Of a stretch of 30,471 nt of DNA, positions 1 to 6,100 are shown piece by piece. The notes beneath the pieces were generated by a model. That model did no database searches and was not told where the DNA came from. It worked only from the letters and a program-made list of their open reading frames with translations. Made by a program: the position numbers and the translations under genes. Origin of the DNA: UMGS1279 sp045577695 (GTDB lineage Bacteria; Bacillota; Clostridia; Oscillospirales; Acutalibacteraceae); NCBI GenBank assembly GCA_045577695.1, contig JAZNIW010000008.1, positions 1 to 30,471 on the forward strand, in the 5' to 3' direction. Numbering within the stretch: the first letter of the stretch is position 1; each line of letters starts with the position of its first letter.

Positions 1-34
1 GACGAAAGTGCGCTCTTGGTGATATACTTTTCAT
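1..34 (-). CDS. 5' end of an unidentified gene (partial)
   Basis: An ATG at 34-32 on the minus strand opens a frame that leaves the window after 11 codons (MKSISPRAHFR). A good Shine-Dalgarno (AAAGGAG, revcomp of 46-52) lies 11 nt upstream, and an extended -10 promoter lies about 95 nt upstream. In Bacillus subtilis phoH follows yqfD, but this N-terminus does not look like PhoH to me. Too little is visible to assign a function. Confidence 0.45.
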   Translation of the reverse strand, partial: MKSISPRAHFR

Positions 35-37
35 TAG

Positions 38-104
38 AAAAACAACTCCTTTGTGTCGATGTTGAGTTTGGTCACTTTCATCTTAACACATTTGAGTTGT
101 TTTT
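38..104 (-). promoter_or_regulatory. Structured leader hairpin overlapping the SD
   Basis: On the minus strand the leader of the partial gene can fold into three stacked helices: 38-48 with 94-104 (11 bp, perfect), 52-56 with 86-90 (5 bp) and 58-61 with 79-82 (4 bp), closed by a 17-nt loop. The outer 3' arm contains most of the GGAG of the Shine-Dalgarno and ends in a U-rich run. It could control translation or act as a weak terminator behind yqfD. I do not recognise it as a known RNA family. Confidence 0.45.
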
Positions 105-127
105 TCTATTTCTACTGTTACCTATCT

Positions 128-133
128 ATTGTA
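128..133 (-). promoter_or_regulatory. Extended -10 promoter element
   Basis: The minus strand reads TGATACAAT here: a TACAAT -10 (revcomp of 128-133) preceded by the TG of an extended -10. No good -35 hexamer is visible 16-18 nt upstream. It would start transcription near 121 and give the partial gene a leader of about 87 nt. Confidence 0.4.
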
Positions 134-1303
134 TCATAACATTAACCGCATTTTTTCTTCCCTGGCGATATCTTTCAAGCAGGTGATTTTACTCTGCAAA
201 ACATATTGATCTCCCTGCCGATAAAATGTATCCTTACGGGTGATAACTTCGCCATCACCTATCTCTTTTTGAATCTGTTGTTCCATCTCTGACAACACGC
301 GATGATGGGCTTGCTTTTTTGTAAGATCGTAGGTTTTTTCCTGCAAGAATGAAAAGGTGCGTTCGGTCACCGAAATCGGCAAGTAGGAATCCTTGGTTAC
401 ATATTGATGAAGAGTGGCCTTGCTTTCATAGGGCGGCCGCAGATAACCGCAATAAAGCGGAAGGTTCAGTCCAAAAAAAGAAAGCACTTTTTTGGTTTTG
501 GTTTTTCCAATTGGCAACGGTTCGCAAACCGTTTTCGGCTGGGTAACAATCAAAGTTTTTTCTACTTCTGCATAAATGCTTCCAACAGAGCGTACCAAAC
601 CGGTTGTTTGGTCCTCGTACTCATTCACACCCGATACCAGCATCTGCCCCTCATAAACCGCTTCCCCCACCTGAACCATCGACACACCGGAACGAACCTC
701 CATCCGTCGGATAATCCCCATTTCCTCTGCTACGATGTTGGAGGGAGAACGGTCTGTTTGGGGCGGTAATTTCGCTTCGGTTACCTCCACCGTTACTTTC
801 GAGCCTTCCACATTGATTGCCGCCCAAGAAAGAGCCGGAGATTGCAACAATAATTCGTTTCGCTTTTCTTCGGGAACAAGATGCGAAATCGGCATCCCCT
901 CCCGAACACCAATACGATGAAGCGCCGTTAAAATTTCCTCCTTCTTTACCGTATCGTTGCCTTGAATACAAATATTCCAAACGTGACCCGAGAGAAATTG
1001 TAGCAACAAAAAGCAAACTACCAGCCCCACCGGCATTCCATAACGGTGACGATTGCGAGCAACAAAAAACGGCCAACCCACTTTTTTGGTGATATGAATT
1101 TTGGCCGGAATACGTCGTTTATCCTTACGCAATTGTTTAAAAGAAGAAAGGCAGATTTTAAAATACAAATCCTTTCCCTTGCGAGAAACTCTCCAAATAC
1201 GCATTCCTTTTGCGCCACATAAATTCAGTATTTTTTCAGGATGTTCAGCACGAACTCGCACATATAAATATCCACAAAACAATCGATAAAGCAACGAAAA
1301 CAT
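134..1303 (-). CDS. yqfD: Sporulation protein YqfD
   Basis: A 389-aa protein whose length and layout match the YqfD family, which is needed for efficient sporulation in the mother cell; its molecular role is not established. There is a basic N-terminal cytoplasmic part (about 1-87), one hydrophobic membrane segment near residues 88-108, and then a long extracytoplasmic region with an early part resembling POTRA-like folds. The ATG directly follows the TGA of yqfC (TGAATG), so the two are probably translationally coupled, the usual arrangement in spore formers. No catalytic motif is visible. Family assignment is firm because of the yqfC partner and the shared N-terminal pattern. Confidence 0.93.
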   Translation of the reverse strand: MFSLLYRLFCGYLYVRVRAEHPEKILNLCGAKGMRIWRVSRKGKDLYFKICLSSFKQLRKDKRRIPAKIHITKKVGWPFFVARNRHRYGMPVGLVVCFLLLQFLSGHVWNICIQGNDTVKKEEILTALHRIGVREGMPISHLVPEEKRNELLLQSPALSWAAINVEGSKVTVEVTEAKLPPQTDRSPSNIVAEEMGIIRRMEVRSGVSMVQVGEAVYEGQMLVSGVNEYEDQTTGLVRSVGSIYAEVEKTLIVTQPKTVCEPLPIGKTKTKKVLSFFGLNLPLYCGYLRPPYESKATLHQYVTKDSYLPISVTERTFSFLQEKTYDLTKKQAHHRVLSEMEQQIQKEIGDGEVITRKDTFYRQGDQYVLQSKITCLKDIAREEKMRLML

Positions 1304-1600
1304 TCAGCAAAACTCCAATCCGTTAACGCGTCCGCGCACCGTTATAGCAGTACTGGAATAATCAAAAATATCAAAATCACATCCCGTTAGACATAACATT
1401 TGATTACCTATATTGATTCGAATCCGCGCATCGGTATATTCCACAATCCCATAACAACCGTCAATGATTGCTTCCCGATTTCCAATAAGAGTGATGTGTG
1501 CCGACTTCCCCATCGGGTCGACCGGAAAATCACTCACCTTCGAAAATAAGTCCATTTTTATCTGCCTAACTTTTTTGGAAAGGCGTATCTTTTTAGACAT
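1304..1600 (-). CDS. yqfC: Sporulation protein YqfC
   Basis: A 98-aa soluble protein of the YqfC/YabP-type small sporulation family. The frame is open further upstream to 1702, but those codons overlap the ylbJ start and the promoter region. I chose the ATG at 1600 because it gives MSKKIRLSKKVR, matches the family length (about 90-100 aa) and has a purine-rich AAAAGGGGA site upstream. The body is predicted beta-rich (for example HITLIGNREAIIDGCYGIVEY). The function of YqfC is not known; in B. subtilis it is co-transcribed with yqfD under sigma-E. Confidence 0.9.
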   Translation of the reverse strand: MSKKIRLSKKVRQIKMDLFSKVSDFPVDPMGKSAHITLIGNREAIIDGCYGIVEYTDARIRINIGNQMLCLTGCDFDIFDYSSTAITVRGRVNGLEFC

Positions 1601-1636
1601 AGAAAGTCCCCTTTTCGAAATATAATATTCTGTTAA

Positions 1637-1665
1637 AAGGTATGAAATTTTCCTCATAAAAATAC
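1637..1665 (-). promoter_or_regulatory. Candidate sigma-E promoter for yqfCD
   Basis: On the minus strand GTATTTT (revcomp of 1659-1665) and CATACCTT (revcomp of 1637-1644) are separated by 14 nt. This resembles the sigma-E pattern GTATATT-N13-15-CATACAAT. The predicted start lies about 30 nt before the yqfC ATG. The yqfC operon is a sigma-E target in B. subtilis, so the match fits; it is by eye only. Confidence 0.5.
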
Positions 1666-1682
1666 GTGGAGGAGGACGGTAT

Positions 1683-2765
1683 ATGCAAAAACGAAACTCC
1701 ATTTCTTCCCATTTTTGGTCGGGAAGATTATTGATTCTTTTTGCCGTTATGGCACTGGTTTTAATGAATCCTTTCTCCTGCGCGACCGGTGCATTGCAAG
1801 GTCTTCAGGCCTGTTCTTCGGTAGTCATTCCCTCTCTATTTCCCTTCACTGTTCTCTCGCTACTATTCGAAAAAAACGGCGGTTTTCGATGGGTGGGCAG
1901 CAAAACCAATCGTTTCGCCAAATTTTTCTTAGGCATCGAAGGTGAAGATTTTGCAATCCTTCTACTTTCTTTGCTGTGTGGTTATCCGGTAGGTGCAAAT
2001 ATCATCAACGAACGCTATCAAAAACAACTTCTCACCGAAGAAAAAGCGAAATTACTTCTCCGTTTTTGCATAAACCCCAGTCCGGCCTTTTTCATTGGCG
2101 TAATCGGAAACCAAATCTATCAAAGTCAGTGGGTAGGATATGGTTTATTGTTGGCCAATCTCCTTGCCTGTCTATTCTTAACGGCCTTGTTTGGAAAACT
2201 CCTCCCAAAAAGGCAATCGCTTGCAAAGCAGACTACTTTTGAACAAAAACCTCTCCCTCCCTTTTCCGATACCTTTGTCAGCAGTGTTGCCGGGGGTGCT
2301 CAAGTTATACTTTCGGTATCGGCCTACGTTGTCTTTTTCTCCTCCCTTTCCTTTCTGCTTTCTTCTTGGATAACTAACAAAAATGTTTTCGCTTATCTTT
2401 CTCCTCTATTGGAAATCACTTTGGGCTGTAAACCATTGGCACAACAAGGTGTTCCGCCTTATCAATTATCATTTTTTCTTTGTTTTGGGGGGCTTTCCAC
2501 CCTATTTCAAATCAAGCAAATGACCAAAGACCTATCCCCCACTTTTTTCTTTTTCATTCGAAATCGCCTGTTGCACGGTCTGACAGCCACTCTATTTTCC
2601 TATCTTCTTTTTACTCAGTTTCCGCCAACCAAAGCAACCATCGGCAATGCCGTTTCGGTCACCTTTACGGGGATACCGTTTTTGCCCGCTTCCCTTGCAT
2701 TGTTGTTTGGTTCAATATTGTTTTTGATTTACCTACAACCACAAAAGAAACTGCCCACTCTATAA
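1683..2765 (+). CDS. ylbJ: Sporulation integral membrane protein YlbJ
   Basis: A 360-aa, strongly hydrophobic polytopic protein with about eight membrane segments. It contains the SLLCGYPVGANI-type and INPSPAFFIGVIG segments of the YlbJ family (nucleoside-recognition/gate-like domains). YlbJ is a mother-cell sporulation protein; a transport role has been proposed but I see no proof of substrate. A very strong ribosome binding site (GGAGGAGG) lies just before the ATG. It is divergent from yqfC, so three sporulation genes meet at one intergenic region and are probably induced together. It runs convergently into comEB. Confidence 0.92.
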   Translation: MQKRNSISSHFWSGRLLILFAVMALVLMNPFSCATGALQGLQACSSVVIPSLFPFTVLSLLFEKNGGFRWVGSKTNRFAKFFLGIEGEDFAILLLSLLCGYPVGANIINERYQKQLLTEEKAKLLLRFCINPSPAFFIGVIGNQIYQSQWVGYGLLLANLLACLFLTALFGKLLPKRQSLAKQTTFEQKPLPPFSDTFVSSVAGGAQVILSVSAYVVFFSSLSFLLSSWITNKNVFAYLSPLLEITLGCKPLAQQGVPPYQLSFFLCFGGLSTLFQIKQMTKDLSPTFFFFIRNRLLHGLTATLFSYLLFTQFPPTKATIGNAVSVTFTGIPFLPASLALLFGSILFLIYLQPQKKLPTL

Positions 2766-2807
2766 AAAAAGCCCCGCCACCGGTAACTCCCGATGACGAG
2801 ACTTTTT
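2764..2807 (-). terminator. Intrinsic terminator of comEB
   Basis: On the minus strand a 14-bp stem (2770-2783 with 2790-2803, loop of 6) is followed by seven U (plus-strand A 2764-2770). Ten pairs are Watson-Crick and four are G-U wobbles. On the plus strand those four become C-A mismatches, so the hairpin favours the minus-strand RNA. The U tract overlaps the ylbJ stop codon. Confidence 0.75.
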
Positions 2808-2829
2808 ATTATAACAAATATAGAAAACA

Positions 2830-3309
2830 CTATAATTCAAAATGAACCGAATGACCGCCCGGTTGATAGGCTGTGCATTTAACGCCGGACGCTTTGAACA
2901 TCATTTTCGAAGCAATCACACTATCCGTATTGGCATACTTATCCTCTAAATAAATAATCTCCTTAATACCAATTTGTATAATCGCTTTCGCACATTCGTT
3001 ACAAGGAAAAAGCGTACAATAAACACGACATCCTTTGAGGGATCCACCGCGAAAATTCAAAATGGCATTAAGCTCGGCGTGACATACATACGGATATTTG
3101 GTGTTCAATACGTCGCCGGTTCTCTCCCACGGGAAAGAATCGTCTGAACAACCGTAAGGCATACCGTTATACCCAACCGACATAATACGATTTTCTTCAT
3201 TCACAATGCAAGCGCCCACCTGTGTGCCGGGGTCTTTACTGCGGCCGGCTGAAAGCATAGCCACGCCCATAAAATATTCGTCCCAACTTAAATAACCATC
3301 TCGTTTCAT
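2830..3309 (-). CDS. comEB: dCMP deaminase (ComEB family)
   Basis: A 159-aa zinc-dependent deoxycytidylate deaminase that converts dCMP to dUMP for dTMP synthesis. The catalytic signature is visible: CHAEL, with zinc ligand His77 and proton-shuttling Glu79, then FPCNEC with Cys103 and Cys106. The length is normal for the bacterial family. The ATG follows a good GGAG site. It has its own probable promoter (3343-3370) and a terminator just behind it, so it looks monocistronic. The name comEB reflects the B. subtilis orthologue in the com region; no competence genes are present here. Confidence 0.95.
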   Translation of the reverse strand: MKRDGYLSWDEYFMGVAMLSAGRSKDPGTQVGACIVNEENRIMSVGYNGMPYGCSDDSFPWERTGDVLNTKYPYVCHAELNAILNFRGGSLKGCRVYCTLFPCNECAKAIIQIGIKEIIYLEDKYANTDSVIASKMMFKASGVKCTAYQPGGHSVHFEL

Positions 3310-3342
3310 AACACGGAAACTCCTTTGAATATTTTTCAGAAA

Positions 3343-3370
3343 ATAATCTATGAAGCAATATTACTGACAA
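3343..3370 (-). promoter_or_regulatory. Promoter upstream of comEB
   Basis: The minus strand shows TTGTCA (revcomp of 3365-3370), a 16-nt spacer and GATTAT (revcomp of 3343-3348), about 33 nt before the comEB ATG. The -35 is 5/6 to consensus and the -10 is 4/6. Confidence 0.45.
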
Positions 3371-3430
3371 CCCCTTAGATGACATACCCTAAAAGATAGA
3401 CCTGCTGGATTCACCGGTAAGATTGGTTTA

Positions 3431-4096
3431 TCATCCATTGTCCTCGCCCAATAAAATTGCTTCTAATTCCGTAGCGTTTGCGGCAAAAGCCTTGGCACCA
3501 GCCTGTTGTAATTCTGCTTTGTTGCGAAATCCCCAAAGCACCCCAATGGGAAAGGCCCCGGCCTTTACACCGGCCAAAATATCCATCGCTGTATCTCCCA
3601 CAAAGGCGCAATCTTCCGGTTGCACCCCCATTTGACGCATCAACATAAAAGCGCCGGTCGGGTCCGGTTTGGCGGGTATGCCTTCTTGCATACCAAGCAC
3701 AATATCAAAAACATCTCCAAATAATTTTGAAACAACTTTTTCGGCCATTTCTTGTGCTTTATTGGTAATAACTGCCAGCTTGATTCCTTTTTCTTTCAAT
3801 CGGTAAATCAAAGCATATAGTCCATCATATGGCACTGTACAATCAGCAAAATGGTCGGCATAATAGGCCAAGTATTCGTCCTCACATTGGGTAATTTCTT
3901 TTTGGCTTCGCGCCGCTTCCGGCAGGGCACGCTCTATCATTTTGGGAATCCCATCGCCGGCAAAAAACTGATATGCCGCAACCTCGTGTATAGGATAGCC
4001 GTGAAGGGCCAAAATGTGATTGGTGGAAGCCGCCAAATCCAATAAAGAATTGGCTAAGGTGCCATCCAAATCAAAAAAGACTGCTTTCGGTTTCAT
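3431..4096 (-). CDS. HAD-superfamily phosphatase, phosphoglycolate phosphatase-like
   Basis: A 221-aa haloacid-dehalogenase hydrolase. Motif I is DLDGTL at 9-14 (nucleophile Asp9), motif II is the VITNKA segment, motif III is the Lys of AKPDP, and motif IV is VGDTAMD. The helical cap between motifs I and II places it with the Gph/PpaX type, which removes phosphate from 2-phosphoglycolate or pyrophosphate. Substrate cannot be told from sequence. It is preceded by its own near-consensus promoter and stands alone between comEB and rpmB. Confidence 0.88.
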   Translation of the reverse strand: MKPKAVFFDLDGTLANSLLDLAASTNHILALHGYPIHEVAAYQFFAGDGIPKMIERALPEAARSQKEITQCEDEYLAYYADHFADCTVPYDGLYALIYRLKEKGIKLAVITNKAQEMAEKVVSKLFGDVFDIVLGMQEGIPAKPDPTGAFMLMRQMGVQPEDCAFVGDTAMDILAGVKAGAFPIGVLWGFRNKAELQQAGAKAFAANATELEAILLGEDNG

Positions 4097-4137
4097 CTGG
4101 TTTTCTCTTTCTTCTATATTATGAAAATAACGTAACT

Positions 4138-4166
4138 ATTATAATTGAAATTTCCTAATTTTTCAA
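4138..4166 (-). promoter_or_regulatory. Promoter of the HAD phosphatase gene
   Basis: The minus strand reads TTGAAA (revcomp of 4161-4166), 17 nt, TATAAT (revcomp of 4138-4143). The -10 is perfect, the spacing is optimal, and it lies about 42 nt before the ATG at 4096. Confidence 0.75.
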
Positions 4167-4256
4167 CTATTTTCCTACCAAAAGAAGGTTTTTTTGCGAA
4201 AAGAATACCAATATGGTAAAAAAATTAAAGAAATAATAAAAATCTATAAAAAACAC

Positions 4257-4285
4257 TTGCAAATTTAACCGAAATATGCTATCAT
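4257..4285 (+). promoter_or_regulatory. Promoter of rpmB
   Basis: TTGCAA at 4257-4262, a 17-nt spacer and TATCAT at 4280-4285. The predicted start near 4292 leaves a leader of about 30 nt carrying the AAGGAGGTG site. The upstream stretch is A/T-rich and might act as an UP element. Confidence 0.75.
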
Positions 4286-4321
4286 AACTTTTGCTATGTA
4301 AGAAAAAAGGAGGTGCAGCAT

Positions 4322-4510
4322 ATGGCAAAATGTGAAATCTGCAGCAAAGAAGTCGCTTTCGGTATTAAGGTTTCCCACTCACACAGACGTTCCAACCGTA
4401 CTTGGAAACCCAATGTAAAGCGCGTAAAAGCAATTGTTAACGGCACTCCCCGCAGAATTAACGTCTGCACTCGCTGCTTGCGTTCCGGTAAGGTAACTCG
4501 CGCTATCTAA
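4322..4510 (+). CDS. rpmB: 50S ribosomal protein L28
   Basis: A 62-aa basic protein of the large ribosomal subunit. It is the zinc-ribbon (C+) form: Cys4, Cys7, Cys49 and Cys52 form two CxxC pairs. The frame is open from a GTG at 4313, but that GTG sits inside the AAGGAGGTG ribosome binding site, so the ATG at 4322 is the start. It is convergent with thiN, as in B. subtilis, where spoVM lies between them; no spoVM-like frame is present here. A terminator follows at once, so the gene is transcribed alone. Confidence 0.97.
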   Translation: MAKCEICSKEVAFGIKVSHSHRRSNRTWKPNVKRVKAIVNGTPRRINVCTRCLRSGKVTRAI

Positions 4511-4539
4511 CCGTCGCTTTTACAAACGTTGAAAATTAA

Positions 4540-4569
4540 GGATTACGGCATTTGCCGTAATCCTTTTTT
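4540..4569 (+). terminator. rpmB terminator, probably bidirectional
   Basis: A perfect 11-bp stem (4540-4550 with 4553-4563, with the central TT or a slightly opened loop) is followed by six T. On the minus strand the same hairpin is followed by TTAATTTT, so it may also end the long thiN-side operon. Confidence 0.9.
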
Positions 4570-4589
4570 CGTTGTATCTTTTGCTGAAC

Positions 4590-5234
4590 CTACTTTTGCA
4601 CCACTAAAACAAGCAAACATCCCTTTCCAACCGAAACGGTCACACGCTCCCCGGCAAATTCGTTGCTGACTCCCAGTGGAAAATCATTTCTTAAAACCGC
4701 ATCGGTAAGCGGATATTTCGCACCTACCAGAGTTACACCCTCGGCAACGCCGTCAAAGGGAAAAACCGAAAAATACGAAGGTGTTTGCGGACGGGAAAGC
4801 GTAATACTACTATCGGTCATAAAAGCCGTTATGCCGTGGCCACACAGTTCAGCTTTTGCCTTTTGTTCCACCAAATATCGCAAAGTGCAAAGGGTAGCAA
4901 TGGTATGGTCCAAACGACCACCGGTTACACCGGTCAATAAAAAATCGGTGAATCCGCGGCGCAGTCCTTCTTGTGCAGCAAAATGCAAATCGGTATCGTC
5001 CTTTTGTTTTGGGAGCCGAATGACCTCAACGGCGGGGTCACAGGGCGGCTCACCGGAATCAAAATCACCGATGACCAAGTCGGGCGAAAGAAAAGATTCT
5101 ATAGCAAACCGAACACCGCCGTCGACACAAAGAAGAAAATCTTCCGGCTGAATGCGTTCAGCAAATACCTTCGGAATTTCATTGGTCTGGGCGCCAATCA
5201 AAACACAGCGATTTTTCCTCATCGTTTTTCCCAT
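4590..5234 (-). CDS. thiN: Thiamine pyrophosphokinase
   Basis: A 214-aa enzyme that transfers pyrophosphate from ATP to thiamine, giving thiamine diphosphate. Family motifs are present: GDFDS at 56-60, KDDTD at 78-82 and GGRLDH at 105-110, all in the N-terminal catalytic domain; the C-terminal part is the beta-sandwich thiamine-binding domain. The start at 5234 has an AAAGGA site 9 nt upstream and overlaps the end of rsgA by 16 nt; an internal ATG at 5222 would give an ATGA overlap and is the alternative. It is the last gene of the long minus-strand cluster. rpe, which sits before it in B. subtilis, is missing. Confidence 0.93.
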   Translation of the reverse strand: MGKTMRKNRCVLIGAQTNEIPKVFAERIQPEDFLLCVDGGVRFAIESFLSPDLVIGDFDSGEPPCDPAVEVIRLPKQKDDTDLHFAAQEGLRRGFTDFLLTGVTGGRLDHTIATLCTLRYLVEQKAKAELCGHGITAFMTDSSITLSRPQTPSYFSVFPFDGVAEGVTLVGAKYPLTDAVLRNDFPLGVSNEFAGERVTVSVGKGCLLVLVVQK

Positions 5235-6097
5235 TCTTTAATATCCTTTATTTCTTGATAAATGGCACGATAACTTGTCATACGGCTTGATTCTATCTCC
5301 CCATCCTCTTCAGCTGCCAAAACAGCACACCCCTTTTCTACCGTATGTGTACAAGAGGTGAATTTGCAGTTCCCTAAAAAAGGCTCAAATTCGGGGAATA
5401 AAAAGGGCAATTCCTCCTTTGTTATGGATGAAGTTCGCTCAATATCAAAAGAAGAAAAACCGGGGGTATCCGCTACATAACCACCATGCACCGGATACAA
5501 CTCTACGTGTCTGGTCGTGTGACGACCGCGTCCTAGTTTTTCACTCACTTCCCCGGTTTGCAGTCGCAAATCGGGAAATAGACGATTGAGTAAACTGGAT
5601 TTCCCCACACCGGAATTTCCCGTAAAAGCCGAAATCTTCCCCTCCAACAGGGGCAAAATTTCATCGCACCCCTTCCCGCTTTGGCAAGACGTAATGATGG
5701 TTTGAAAACCGGCCTTTTGATAAATGCGACGCCATTCACTCAAATCGCCCAAATCCCCTTTATTGAAAACCAAAATTGGTTCAATCGAATGCCCTACTGC
5801 CATAGCAGTCATTCGGTCAATAAGAAGCGGGTTTGGGGCTGGAGTATTGTGAGCCGAAACAATAAATAATTGGTCTACATTCGCAAGAGGCGGCCGCAGT
5901 AAGCAGTTTTTTCGGGGCAAAATTTTCAAAACGATCCCCTTGTTCCCCTCGCTCGGTTCGAACTCCAAAAAATCCCCCACTGTGGGAGATTCCTGATTCT
6001 TTCGAAAAATACCCCTTGCCCTACATTCATATATGCGGTTGCCGGCTTCTATATAATAGAAGCCGGCGATTGCTTTTAATAATATTCCGTTCATCAT
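5219..6097 (-). CDS. rsgA: Ribosome small-subunit GTPase RsgA
   Basis: A 292-aa circularly permuted GTPase that acts late in 30S assembly. The permuted order of G motifs is clear: G4 NKGD at 112-115 comes before G1 GNSGVGKSS at 160-168 and G3 DTPG at 210-213. An N-terminal OB-fold precedes them, and the C-terminal zinc finger (CKFTSCTHTVEKGC) follows. The gene begins 3 nt after the prkC stop. In Firmicutes RsgA (CpgA) is phosphorylated by PrkC, so its place directly after the kinase gene is functionally sensible. Two adjacent ATG codons are possible starts. Confidence 0.95.
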   Translation of the reverse strand: MMNGILLKAIAGFYYIEAGNRIYECRARGIFRKNQESPTVGDFLEFEPSEGNKGIVLKILPRKNCLLRPPLANVDQLFIVSAHNTPAPNPLLIDRMTAMAVGHSIEPILVFNKGDLGDLSEWRRIYQKAGFQTIITSCQSGKGCDEILPLLEGKISAFTGNSGVGKSSLLNRLFPDLRLQTGEVSEKLGRGRHTTRHVELYPVHGGYVADTPGFSSFDIERTSSITKEELPFLFPEFEPFLGNCKFTSCTHTVEKGCAVLAAEEDGEIESSRMTSYRAIYQEIKDIKEWEKR

Positions 6098-6100
6098 TCT

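Noticed and set aside
651..1076. 141-codon minus-strand frame inside yqfD
   Set aside because: Alternative frame of a well-supported gene, no ribosome binding site and biased composition.
4511..4589. Possible spoVM between rpmB and thiN, as in B. subtilis
   Set aside because: The gap is only 79 nt and is filled by a terminator; no SpoVM-like peptide is encoded on either strand.
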